DNA of 10,950 nucleotides from assembly GCA_031411575.1 (NCBI GenBank), contig JANOBJ010000079.1:1-10950 (forward strand), read 5' to 3'. Numbering within the stretch: the first letter of the stretch is position 1; every line of letters starts with the position of its first letter. Shown here one piece after another: positions 1 through 6,588 of the stretch. A program made the translations under genes and the position numbers. Below the pieces are notes generated by a model. The model saw only the letters and a program-made list of their open reading frames with translations, ran no database searches and had not been told where the DNA came from. Source of the DNA: JANOBJ01 sp031411575. Its GTDB lineage: Bacteria > Pseudomonadota > Gammaproteobacteria > Burkholderiales > Burkholderiaceae_C.

Positions 1-78
1 CCCTGCGTGGCGCACCCGCGCAGCGCGTTGGTGATCGAGGCGCCGTTCGCCACACTGGCATCAGCGCCGCCGACCTGA
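1..78 (+). CDS. Possible 3' end of a gene cut by the window edge
   Basis: Frame 1 is open from the first base to a TGA at 76-78 and gives 25 residues ending LVIEAPFATLASAPPT. Most codons end in G or C, as in real genes of this window, and the stop lies just before repeat copy A. The minus strand is also open here with a similar codon pattern, so the strand is not certain. No family can be recognised from so short a piece. Confidence 0.25.
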   Translation, partial: PCVAHPRSALVIEAPFATLASAPPT

Positions 79-85
79 ATCTGGA

Positions 86-157
86 ATGCTATTATATTAA
101 TAGCATACTATGACCGTCCGATGAGGACAACGGGCACAAAACCCCGGAAAAAGCACC
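86..157 (+). repeat. Interspersed repeat family, copy A
   Basis: The copy opens with a perfect 9-bp inverted repeat, ATGCTATTA-TAT-TAATAGCAT (86-106), then the core TACTATGACC (107-116), four variable bases, and GATGAGGACAAC (120-131), followed by GGGC. The same head-plus-core order recurs at 3231, 8635 (minus strand) and 10652. In this copy the core can fold as GTCC-GATGA-GGAC. The downstream hairpin differs from other copies: AGCACC (152-157) can pair with GGTGCT near 173-178. It lies upstream of the GlcG-like gene, in the same direction. I do not recognise the family. Confidence 0.75.
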
Positions 158-183
158 TTTTTTCACCCGCCGGGTGCTAGACT

Positions 184-223
184 CCGCGCGCCTCGCGTTG
201 CACCACTTCCGTGGTTCGCGCGG
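184..223 (+). other. Nested inverted repeat in the GlcG-like leader
   Basis: Arms CCGCGCG (184-190) and CGCGCGG (217-223) enclose an inner hairpin ACCAC-TTCC-GTGGT (202-215). The structure ends about 25 bases before the Shine-Dalgarno of the GlcG-like gene. It may fold in the leader RNA; no regulatory role can be shown from one sequence. Confidence 0.3.
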
Positions 224-257
224 GGCTTCAACCCAACCAAAAATTCTGGAGATTTCG

Positions 258-752
258 ATGCGTGTGAATCAGTCCCTCACTTCCGTGCTGGTCGCTGGCG
301 CCCTGTGGTGCCTGGCCGGTGCGGCCCTGGCCCAGGTGCCGCAGTACGGCGCCAACATCAACCACGAGCAGGCGCGCAAGACCCTGGCCGCCGCGATTGC
401 CGAGGCCCGCAAGCAGAACCTGCCGATGGCCGTGGCCGTGGTGGACAACGCCGGCCAGCTGGTGGCGTTTGAGCGCATGGACAACACCCAGACCGCCAGC
501 GTCGGCGTGGCGCAGGACAAGGCGGTGTCGGCCGCGACCTACCGGCGCCCGACCAAGGCGTTCCAGGACGCACTGGCGGCTGGCGGCCCCGGCTTGCGCA
601 TCCTCACGCTACGCAGCGCCAATGCGGTCGAAGGCGGCGTCCCCATCGTGGTCGACGGCAAGATCATCGGCGGCCTCGGTGTCTCCGGCGGCACGGCCGA
701 GCAGGACGGCGTGGTGGCCAAGGCCGGTACCGACGGACTGGCGGCGAAGTAA
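258..752 (+). CDS. Exported GlcG/HbpS-like (DUF336) protein
   Basis: The 164-residue product has a classic signal peptide (charged MRVNQ, hydrophobic stretch to about residue 22, AxA cleavage near residue 25), so the mature protein should be periplasmic. The rest matches the GlcG/HbpS family (heme-degrading or heme-binding, older name DUF336): an N-terminal helix, then AVAVVDNAGQLVAFERMDNT, then KAVSAATYRRPT, and a glycine-rich C-terminus with VEGGVPIVVDGKIIGGLGVSGG. Family members bind heme or small molecules; many periplasmic ones have no proven function. The start at 258 is chosen because GGAG lies seven bases upstream at 248-251 and the signal peptide begins there; a longer in-frame start at 174 would add 28 residues without signal-peptide character. 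The next gene is on the same strand 188 bases later. Confidence 0.88.
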   Translation: MRVNQSLTSVLVAGALWCLAGAALAQVPQYGANINHEQARKTLAAAIAEARKQNLPMAVAVVDNAGQLVAFERMDNTQTASVGVAQDKAVSAATYRRPTKAFQDALAAGGPGLRILTLRSANAVEGGVPIVVDGKIIGGLGVSGGTAEQDGVVAKAGTDGLAAK

Positions 753-794
753 GCGCCAGGCAATCGCCCGCGGGCGCTCCCGGGCGGGCGCCCC

Positions 795-810
795 AGTCGC
801 GCAGGCGACT
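795..810 (+). other. Stem-loop after the GlcG-like gene
   Basis: AGTCGC-GCAG-GCGACT is a perfect 6-bp stem with a 4-base loop, 43 bases after the stop codon. There is no T-run, so it is not a canonical intrinsic terminator. It could stabilise the 3' end of the transcript. The rest of 753-940 holds only the Shine-Dalgarno of the next gene and a TATAAC sequence at 875-880 that may be a -10 element without a convincing -35. Confidence 0.3.
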
Positions 811-940
811 CCCGCTGCAGGCGTGTGACAGCGCGTAGGGGGGCAACCCGCTGGCGAAAATCGCCCGCCGGGCCTATAACTGCGCTGCGGAAAAGAACAA
901 CACGTCCGCCACCCCGCAACAAGACCCCAGGAGACCACCC

Positions 941-3142
941 ATGCCCGCATTCCGTGTCCGCCCCATGGCGGCAGCCTTGGCCCTCGCGCTACCGGCCCTC
1001 ATTGCTCCGCTGTCGGCTCTCGCCGATGGTGTGAGCGTCAAGTTCGACCTGACCAGCACCACCGGCAGCGCGTTTCCCAGCGACCGCTTCACCGTGCGCG
1101 ACTGGACCAACGCCACCTTCCGGCGCGTCAGCCTGCCCAAGCCCGACTGCGCGGTGCGCGTCAGCGACTGCGCCGACATCGACGTGATCAACACGCTGGA
1201 CGGCTTCAACACCCAGCCGCGCATCACGGTGCCGTTCACCGGCGACATCAACGTCAACACCGTTAACAGCAACACGGTGTACCTGGTCAACCTGGGCGAC
1301 ACGCAGTCCGGCCGCGGCTTCGGCCAGAAGGTGGGCATCAACCAGATCCTGTGGGACCCGGCGAGCAAGACGCTGGTGTTCGAACCCGAAGACCTGCTGG
1401 CCGAGCATTCGCGCTACGTGGTGATCGTGACCGACGGCGTGCGTGACGCCGCCGGCAAGCGCATCAAGCGCGACAAGCTGGACGACGACGAAGACGACAA
1501 GGGCCGCTTCGACCGGCGCGGCAGCAGCGAGTACCGGCGCGACCTGCGCGACGCCGCCCGCCTGCACCGCGGCGACGACAAGGTCACCGCAGCCTCGTTG
1601 TTCACCACGCAGAGTGCCACCTCTGATCTGGCCAAGATCATGCGGCAGATCAAGCAGTCCACGCCCGCACCGGTGAGCTTCATGATCGGCACCTCGGCCG
1701 CCGGCACGGTGCGCGCGGTGTTCCCGACGGCGGGGCTGCAGGGCATCCAGTTCAACCGCCAGATTGGCGCGGCGCCCAGCGTGCCGGCCAGCTTCACCCA
1801 GACCTTCCTGCCGACCCCGGCGCTGAATGTGGTGAACGGCGCGGTGGCGCAGATCGCCTACGGCAAGTTCACCTCGCCTGATTACCAGACCGCGGCCAAA
1901 TACATCCCGGCTGTCGGCACGCTCAGTGGCCAGCCGCAGGCGCTGGGCAGCAACGAGCTGACGGTGCAGGTGTTCGTGCCGGCGGGCACCAAGCCGGCCG
2001 GCGGCTGGCCGGTGGCGATTTTCGGCCACGGCTTCACCGATAGCATGTACGGCGCGCCGTGGACGGTGGCGTCGGTGTTTGCCTCGCAGGGCATCGCCAC
2101 GCTGGCGATCAACGTGGTGGGCCATGGCGGCGGTGCTGCAGGCACGCTGAATGTGCTGCCGACGGCTGGCTCGCCGGTCTCGGTACCGGCCGGTGGCCGC
2201 GGCTTTGACCAGGACGGCAACGGCGCGATTGACTCGACCGAGGGCGTGAACGCCGCCGCGCCACGCACCGTGATTGGCAGCCGCGACGGCCTGCGCCAGA
2301 CGGTGATCGACATCATGCAGCTGGTGCGCCAGATCGAAGTGGGCGTGGACGTGGACGGCGACGGCACGGCCGACCTGAACGCCCAGCGCATCTATTACTC
2401 GGGCCAGTCGTTTGGCGGCATCTACGGCACCATCCTGCTGGGCGTGGAGCCCAACATCAAGGCCGGCGTGCCCAACGTGCCGGGCGGCTCGATCACCGAA
2501 GTCGCGCGCCAGGGCGTGTTCCGCTTCCTGACGGCGATTGCGCTGGCCACGCGCCAGCCGCAGCTGCTGAACCTGCCGCCCACGCCTGGCGTTCCGGTGC
2601 CGTTCAACCTGAACTTCAACGAGAACATGCCGCTGCGCAACCTGCCACCGGTGGTCAACACCGTGCCCGGCGCCACCGCCATCGCGCAGGTGCTGGAATG
2701 GAACGAGTGGGTGCAGCAGGCCGGCAACCCGGTGTCGTACGCGCCGCTCATCCGCAAGCAGCCGCTGCCGGGCAGCGCGCCCAAGCCGGTGATCGTGCAG
2801 TTTGCCAAGGGTGACGTGACGGTGCCCAACCCGACATCGAGCGCCTTGGTGCGCGCGGGCGCCCTGCAGGACCGCACCACCTACTTCCGCAACGACCTGG
2901 CCTATGCCAACAACCCGCAGAGCAACGCCAATCCGGGCGGCGTGCCGAAGAACCCGCACACCTTCCTGACCAACATCGGGGCGGCGGGCACGGTGCCCTA
3001 CGCGGTGATGGCGCAGTCGCAGATTGCGGCGTTCTTCGCCAGCAACGGCGCCCTCACCATCGACCCGGACGGCGCCGCCGGTCCGTTCTTCGAAGTGCCG
3101 ATCGTGCTGCCGCTGCCTGAGGGGCTGAACTTCATCCCCTGA
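941..3142 (+). CDS. Exported alpha/beta hydrolase, lipase-like with large N-terminal region
   Basis: The 733-residue product starts with a signal peptide (about residues 1-28, ending SALA) and AGGAG lies seven bases before the ATG. Residues 30-300 resemble the beta-rich N-terminal part of bacterial virulence-factor lipases, with C70 and C77 as a possible disulfide. The hydrolase fold follows: oxyanion segment FGHGFTDS (361-368), nucleophile S490 in YYSGQSFGG, acid D625 in AKGDVTVPN, and H673 in KNPHTFL. Two Asp-rich loops, DQDGNGAID (423-431) and DVDGDGTAD (470-478), look like calcium-binding EF-hand or dockerin-type loops. A highly charged stretch (171-214, with DDDEDD) seems to be a surface insert. 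The likely role is hydrolysis of an ester or lipid outside the cytoplasm; the substrate is unknown. A polyester depolymerase or other esterase is an alternative. A terminator follows directly. Confidence 0.82.
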   Translation: MPAFRVRPMAAALALALPALIAPLSALADGVSVKFDLTSTTGSAFPSDRFTVRDWTNATFRRVSLPKPDCAVRVSDCADIDVINTLDGFNTQPRITVPFTGDINVNTVNSNTVYLVNLGDTQSGRGFGQKVGINQILWDPASKTLVFEPEDLLAEHSRYVVIVTDGVRDAAGKRIKRDKLDDDEDDKGRFDRRGSSEYRRDLRDAARLHRGDDKVTAASLFTTQSATSDLAKIMRQIKQSTPAPVSFMIGTSAAGTVRAVFPTAGLQGIQFNRQIGAAPSVPASFTQTFLPTPALNVVNGAVAQIAYGKFTSPDYQTAAKYIPAVGTLSGQPQALGSNELTVQVFVPAGTKPAGGWPVAIFGHGFTDSMYGAPWTVASVFASQGIATLAINVVGHGGGAAGTLNVLPTAGSPVSVPAGGRGFDQDGNGAIDSTEGVNAAAPRTVIGSRDGLRQTVIDIMQLVRQIEVGVDVDGDGTADLNAQRIYYSGQSFGGIYGTILLGVEPNIKAGVPNVPGGSITEVARQGVFRFLTAIALATRQPQLLNLPPTPGVPVPFNLNFNENMPLRNLPPVVNTVPGATAIAQVLEWNEWVQQAGNPVSYAPLIRKQPLPGSAPKPVIVQFAKGDVTVPNPTSSALVRAGALQDRTTYFRNDLAYANNPQSNANPGGVPKNPHTFLTNIGAAGTVPYAVMAQSQIAAFFASNGALTIDPDGAAGPFFEVPIVLPLPEGLNFIP

Positions 3143-3163
3143 GCGTTCCTGCTCCAGCAAAAA

Positions 3164-3188
3164 GGGCCGCAATTGCGGCCCTTTTTTT
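3164..3188 (+). terminator. Intrinsic terminator of the lipase-like gene
   Basis: GGGCCGCAATTGCGGCCC (3164-3181) is a perfect palindrome followed by seven T residues (3182-3188), 21 bases after the stop codon. A run of A precedes it, so it could also act in the other direction for transcripts coming from doc. Confidence 0.92.
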
Positions 3189-3230
3189 GGGGATTTTCGC
3201 GAGAGGGCCGCGCTGCACAGGTTTCGATTC

Positions 3231-3313
3231 ACTATATTATTTATAGCAAACAATGACCAGCTGATGCGGACAACCGGCCTGTTTGGCGTTAAAAACGCCC
3301 GGTGAGCCGGTTT
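3231..3313 (+). repeat. Interspersed repeat family, copy B
   Basis: The head is ACTATATTATTTATAGC (3231-3247), then AAACAATGACC, four variable bases, GATGCGGACAAC (3263-3274), then CGGCCTGTTTGGC. A perfect hairpin GGCGTT-AAA-AACGCC lies at 3285-3299, and a tail GAGCCGG at 3304-3310 resembles the tail of copy C. The copy sits between the lipase terminator and the doc stop codon (3314-3316), so it fills the gap between the two genes. Confidence 0.78.
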
Positions 3314-3700
3314 TCAGCGGCGCGGCGCCAGGTGTTGCCGCAGCCACGCGGCCAGCGCGTCTTCGGGCAGCTCGCCGGCGGCCACGGCCAACATGGTGAG
3401 CGTGGCGTCGGCCTGCTGGGCTTTCAGCTGGTAGCCATTGAGGTACAGGAACTGGCCGATGGCCAGGAACGCCGCGCGCTTGTTGCCGTCCACAAACGGA
3501 TGGTTGCGCGCCACGCCAAAACCATAGCTCGCGGCCAGTTCAGCAATGTCTGGTGTGCCATACGCAGCAAGATTGGCCGGGCGTGCGAGCGCCGAGTCAA
3601 GTAAGCCCTCGTCACGCAAGCCTGCGCCCCCGCCGTGCTCGGCCAGGCTTTCACCGTGCAGCAGCAGCAGCGCCTGCTTGCTGATCCAGCGCCAGCTCAC
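3314..3700 (-). CDS. doc: Doc/Fic-family toxin of a type II toxin-antitoxin system
   Basis: The 128-residue product is typical in length for death-on-curing (Doc) proteins. It carries the Doc version of the Fic motif, HPFVDGNKRAA (residues 67-77), with H67, D71, N73, K74 and R75. An upstream region with LRDEGLLDSALARP and a short helical C-terminus also fit. Doc of phage P1 is known to inactivate elongation factor Tu by phosphorylation; the same is inferred here. The start is GTG at 3698-3700, which overlaps the antitoxin stop as GTGA, so translation of the two is coupled. The stop codon abuts repeat copy B. Nothing in the sequence suggests the gene is inactive. Confidence 0.92.
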   Translation of the reverse strand: MSWRWISKQALLLLHGESLAEHGGGAGLRDEGLLDSALARPANLAAYGTPDIAELAASYGFGVARNHPFVDGNKRAAFLAIGQFLYLNGYQLKAQQADATLTMLAVAAGELPEDALAAWLRQHLAPRR

Positions 3701-3921
3701 TTGGCGAGCTGGTGAAAGGTGTCGCGGTAGTCACGCATGAACTCGCGCCCTGCGTTGATCTCTTCTTCCAGCGCCGGGTCGTAGGGCGTGAGGGCATAGC
3801 CGTCGGGCGTTTCAGTGAGGAACACCGACTCGCCCTTGCCCAGCTTCAGCCGCGCCAAGGCTTCCTTCGGCAGCACCACGCCTACGGAGTTGCCGATTTG
3901 GGTGAGTTTGAGCATGTGCAT
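3697..3921 (-). CDS. AbrB/MazE-type antitoxin paired with Doc
   Basis: The 74-residue protein has a SpoVT/AbrB DNA-binding fold at residues 4-47: LKLTQIGNSVGVVLPKEAL followed by GESVFLTETPDGYAL. The acidic, helical C-terminus (residues 48-74) is the expected toxin-binding part. Proteins of this kind neutralise the toxin and repress their own promoter. It lies directly upstream of doc with a 4-base GTGA overlap. AAGG sits about eight bases before the ATG at 3921; a second ATG two codons later at 3915 is possible. The palindrome at 3938-3953 is a likely binding site. Confidence 0.9.
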   Translation of the reverse strand: MHMLKLTQIGNSVGVVLPKEALARLKLGKGESVFLTETPDGYALTPYDPALEEEINAGREFMRDYRDTFHQLAK

Positions 3922-3937
3922 GGCAAACGCCTTACGT

Positions 3938-3953
3938 TATTACAGATGTAATA
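3938..3953 (-). promoter_or_regulatory. Putative operator of the abrB-doc pair
   Basis: TATTACA-GA-TGTAATA is a perfect 7-bp inverted repeat, 17 bases before the antitoxin start codon. It contains the only AT-rich stretch that could supply a -10 element (TAATAA or TGTAAT on the minus strand), so a bound antitoxin-toxin complex would block the promoter. Autorepression is known for such systems; this particular site is an inference. Confidence 0.65.
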
Positions 3954-3977
3954 CTACCGAAAATCCCGGCCGACGTC

Positions 3978-4003
3978 AAAAGGGCCGCAAACGCGGCCCT
4001 TTT
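3978..4003 (-). terminator. Intrinsic terminator of the MBL-fold gene
   Basis: AAAAGGGCCGC (3978-3988) pairs with GCGGCCCTTTT (3993-4003) around a 4-base loop. It lies 22 bases after the stop of the minus-strand MBL-fold gene and just upstream of the antitoxin promoter, so it insulates the toxin-antitoxin pair from read-through. The stem GGGCCGC is the same as in the terminator at 3164. Confidence 0.85.
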
Positions 4004-4024
4004 GGAGTGCAGTGCCCCGCAAAC

Positions 4025-4999
4025 TCAGCGCAGCGGCGTGTAGTTCACCGGCATGAACACATAGCCCTTGCCCTCGGCGCGTAGCCGGCCGAGGCCCGGG
4101 AACGACACGTGCGAGACGCCGACCAGATAGCCGCCCTTGGCGGCGTCGGCATAGGCTTTTTTGCGCTGCACCGCGGCGGCGCTGCTGCTGGTGTCGAACT
4201 GGATCGTCACCGCCGGGTTCTCGAACTGCACCGCGGCCACGTGCATCAGGTCGCCCCACAGCACCAGTTTCTCGCCCTTGCTCTCGACCGAATAGATGGC
4301 GTGGCCGGGCGTATGGCCGTAGGTCGCGATCGATTTGATGCCGGGAACGAGTTCGGTGTTGCCGTCGAAGGGCTTGAACTTGTCGGCCTTGACATACGGG
4401 TTGAGCGAGGCCATCGCGCCCTGGAAAAAGCCCTTGGCCTCGGCCGGCGCCTTGTCCAGGTTGGCCTGGCTGAGCCAGAAGTCGGCGTCGCGTTTGTCGG
4501 CGCGCACGATGGCGTTGGGAAACGCCAGCTTGTCGCCCGCCATCAGGCCGCCCACGTGGTCGGCGTGCATGTGCGTGATGTAGACCTCGTCCACCTGCTC
4601 GGGCTGGTAGCCGGCGGCCTTGAGGTTGGCCGCCAGATTGCCCAGCGTGGGGCCAAACAGCCCGGCGGCGCCGGTATCGATCAGCACCAGCTTGGTACCG
4701 GTGTTGATGAGGTAGCCGTTGACCGAGGTTTCCAGCGGGCTTTTCAGGCGGTACTTGCCGAGCGCCTTGTCCACCTTGGCGGCGGTGATGTTCGTGAGGA
4801 TCTTGCTGACCGGCAGCGCCACCGTGCCGTCAGACAGCGCGGTGACTTCAAAGTCGCCGAGCATCATGCGGTAGTAGGCGGGCGCGGAGGTCTTGACCAT
4901 CGGCGCAGCGGCGTGCGCGGGCGGGCTCAACCAGCTGCCGGCGGCAACGGCGGTCAACGCCGCCAGGGCGGTGGCTCGAAACAGGGGGGAAGACTTCAT
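4025..4999 (-). CDS. Exported MBL-fold metallo-hydrolase
   Basis: The 324-residue product has a signal peptide (residues 1 to about 31, ending PAHAAA). The metal site of the metallo-beta-lactamase superfamily is complete: HMHADHVGG with H143, H145, D147 and H148, then H233 in GHTPGH, D250 in LWGDLMH, and H297 in GVSHVSFPG. Residues 94-109 hold the VNGYLINTGTKLVLIDTG strand-and-turn typical of this fold. It is therefore a periplasmic di-zinc hydrolase, perhaps a lactonase-like or quorum-quenching enzyme; the substrate cannot be read from sequence, and it is not obviously a true beta-lactamase. The start at 4999 is supported by GAGGAG nine bases upstream and by the signal peptide; the frame stays open for 59 more codons upstream, but those residues are not signal-like. 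Confidence 0.9.
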   Translation of the reverse strand: MKSSPLFRATALAALTAVAAGSWLSPPAHAAAPMVKTSAPAYYRMMLGDFEVTALSDGTVALPVSKILTNITAAKVDKALGKYRLKSPLETSVNGYLINTGTKLVLIDTGAAGLFGPTLGNLAANLKAAGYQPEQVDEVYITHMHADHVGGLMAGDKLAFPNAIVRADKRDADFWLSQANLDKAPAEAKGFFQGAMASLNPYVKADKFKPFDGNTELVPGIKSIATYGHTPGHAIYSVESKGEKLVLWGDLMHVAAVQFENPAVTIQFDTSSSAAAVQRKKAYADAAKGGYLVGVSHVSFPGLGRLRAEGKGYVFMPVNYTPLR

Positions 5000-5129
5000 G
5001 ACGGGGTTCTCCTCAGGGGTGTCGGACGACGCCGTTGTGCGCGGGCATACCGCGCAAACAGGGACAGAGCGGCATTGTGCGCCGCCTGCGAAAATTCTGC
5101 CCGCACCCACTGCGATACCGCCGCACCGA

Positions 5130-5264
5130 TCAGCCGCGCGCTCTCCATACCTGGTAACGCGAGCGCTGCAGCGCAAAGAACTCCACCACGCCCAGGGCGA
5201 TGCTGCTGGTCACCAGCAGCGCGCGCAGCACGCTAGTCCTGACAGGGCTGCGCGGAGGCGTCAT
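5130..5264 (-). CDS. Small predicted single-pass membrane protein
   Basis: A 44-codon ORF begins with ATG at 5264. The product has a basic N-terminus (MTPPRSPVRTSVLR), one hydrophobic segment (about residues 15-31, LLVTSSIALGVVEFFAL) and a basic tail (QRSRYQVWRARG), which is the layout of a small inner-membrane protein with both ends charged. It overlaps the end of another small ORF by 32 bases in a different frame, and ends 131 bases before the MBL-fold gene. There is no strong Shine-Dalgarno. I do not recognise a named family; the ordered topology argues against chance. Confidence 0.45.
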   Translation of the reverse strand: MTPPRSPVRTSVLRALLVTSSIALGVVEFFALQRSRYQVWRARG

Positions 5265-5370
5265 GGTGGACCATTCCGGTCGTACGGGTGGTGGGCAGGC
5301 CAAGGCTCAGCCATTGATCGTCAAACAACGCATCCAGCAGTTTCTGCAAGCCGATCCAGTTCCACAACAT
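5233..5370 (-). CDS. Small predicted protein, 45 residues
   Basis: The ORF starts at ATG 5370 with AAAGGTG about eight bases upstream and ends at TAG 5233-5235. The N-terminal half, MLWNWIGLQKLLDALFDDQW, is an amphipathic helix rich in tryptophan and leucine; the rest is polar (LPTTRTTGMVHHDASAQPCQD). It overlaps the start of the next small ORF by 32 bases, so the two may be translated together. No family is recognised. The stretch 5000-5430 holds nothing else that I can support, so these two ORFs are the best reading of it. Confidence 0.4.
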   Translation of the reverse strand: MLWNWIGLQKLLDALFDDQWLSLGLPTTRTTGMVHHDASAQPCQD

Positions 5371-5391
5371 GGTGTGCACCTTTTGGGTGAC

Positions 5392-5407
5392 GTGGCAAAA
5401 CTGCCAC
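5392..5407. promoter_or_regulatory. Stem-loop between divergent genes
   Basis: GTGGCA-AAAC-TGCCAC is a perfect 6-bp stem with a 4-base loop. It lies 22 bases upstream of the small minus-strand gene starting at 5370 and in the gap to the plus-strand peptidase. It could be a leader hairpin or a protein-binding palindrome; the sequence alone does not decide. Confidence 0.35.
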
Positions 5408-5429
5408 CCCACAAGCCTACGTTCCGACT

Positions 5430-6578
5430 GTGACGGTTTCGCGTCAGTCGTGTGAGTGCAGGGTTACAGCCCGGCCAATTGCGCTGGCCAGCACAGCGGC
5501 GCTATGCTTCGCGACGCCAGCCATACCCCGCGAACCCCCACAACAACCCACTCCCCTTTTGACCGTGCCCAATGCCGTCTTGCCCGAACTCGTGGCATTG
5601 GAAAGGATCATTGAACAGGGCGGCTCGCATCTGCAGGTCAGGGTGGTGCGCGAGGTGTCGGCGACCGCTGGCGCGCGCTTTCCGATCCATGCCATCACTC
5701 TGGGCAACCCGGACGTGGAGGTGCCGGCGGTCGGATTTTTTGGCGGCGTGCATGGCCTGGAGCGCATTGGCGCCGAAGTGGTGATGGCCTACCTGCAGAA
5801 CCTGGTGATGCGGCTGCCCTGGGACACCACACTGCAACGGCAGCTTGAAACGGTGCGGCTGGTCTTCATGCCCATCGTCAACCCCGGCGGCCTGTGGCTG
5901 GGCACACGTGCCAACCCGCGCGGTGTCGATCTGATGCGCAACGCCCCGGTCGACGCCCAGGATCGCGTGCCGTTCCTGGTGGGCGGCCAGCGCATCAGCG
6001 CCGGGCTGCCGTGGTACCGAGGCAGGCCGGGTGATCCGCTGGAGGTGGAGAGCCAGGCACTGTGTGAGGTGGTGAGCCAGGAGCTGCTGCGCCGCACCTT
6101 CAGCATCGCGCTCGATTGCCACTCGGGCTTTGGCGTCAGCGACCGCATCTGGTTTCCCTTCGCGCACCAGCGCAAGCCGATTGCGCACCTGGCCGAGATG
6201 CACGCGCTGAAAGAAATTTTCTGGCACGCCCACAACCAGCACCGCTACCTGTTCGAGCCGCAAAGCGTGCAGTACCTGGCCCACGGCGACCTCTGGGATC
6301 ACCTCTACCTGCAGGCGTGCCGCGAGCCGGAGCGCACTTTTTTGCCACTGACGCTGGAGATGGGCTCGTGGCTGTGGATCAAGAAGAACCCGCGCCAGCT
6401 GTTCTCGCGCAAGGGCATCTTCAACCCGCTGATCGAGCACCGCCAGCAGCGCGTGTTGCGGCGCCACCTGTCGCTGCTGGATTTTCTGTCGCGCGCGGCC
6501 TGTGGGCACCACCTGTGGGCGCCAGCGCCGGCCACGCGCGCGCAACGCCACGCGCAGGCCCTGCACGACTGGTACTGA
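5430..6578 (+). CDS. M14-type zinc carboxypeptidase family protein
   Basis: The zinc-peptidase signature is clear. GGVHGLER gives H108 and E111 (the HxxE metal ligands), FMPIVNPGG and TRANPRGVDLMRN (159-171) form the substrate-binding region, LDCHSGFG gives the third ligand H231, and LTLEMGSW gives the likely catalytic E310. Numbering is from the longest frame, which opens with GTG at 5430 and has 382 residues. The true start is probably later: the first 43 codons include AGG, ACA, CTA and ATA, unlike the rest, and family similarity seems to begin near residue 46. TTG 5559 or GTG 5565 are candidates, but neither has a good ribosome site. No signal peptide is convincing. The role is probably cleavage or amide hydrolysis of a small peptide or acylated amino acid. 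The next gene follows after 10 bases. Confidence 0.82.
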   Translation: MTVSRQSCECRVTARPIALASTAALCFATPAIPREPPQQPTPLLTVPNAVLPELVALERIIEQGGSHLQVRVVREVSATAGARFPIHAITLGNPDVEVPAVGFFGGVHGLERIGAEVVMAYLQNLVMRLPWDTTLQRQLETVRLVFMPIVNPGGLWLGTRANPRGVDLMRNAPVDAQDRVPFLVGGQRISAGLPWYRGRPGDPLEVESQALCEVVSQELLRRTFSIALDCHSGFGVSDRIWFPFAHQRKPIAHLAEMHALKEIFWHAHNQHRYLFEPQSVQYLAHGDLWDHLYLQACREPERTFLPLTLEMGSWLWIKKNPRQLFSRKGIFNPLIEHRQQRVLRRHLSLLDFLSRAACGHHLWAPAPATRAQRHAQALHDWY

Positions 6579-6588
6579 GGGCCGCTGC

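Noticed and set aside
111..150. Hammerhead-ribozyme-like CTGATG...GGAC in the repeat core
   Set aside because: Copy B has CTGATGCGGAC and other copies GATGAGGAC, but the GAAA box and the three helices of a hammerhead cannot be placed in any copy, and CTGATGA is not kept.
989..3253. Long minus-strand open frame of over 700 codons opposite the lipase-like gene
   Set aside because: It is a GC-bias shadow: His/Arg/Ala-rich composition, no domain, and the plus strand has a signal peptide, Shine-Dalgarno, catalytic triad and terminator.
4109..5236. Plus-strand open frame opposite the MBL-fold gene
   Set aside because: Composition is Gly/Val/Arg/His-rich without motifs; the minus strand has a complete metal-binding site and signal peptide.
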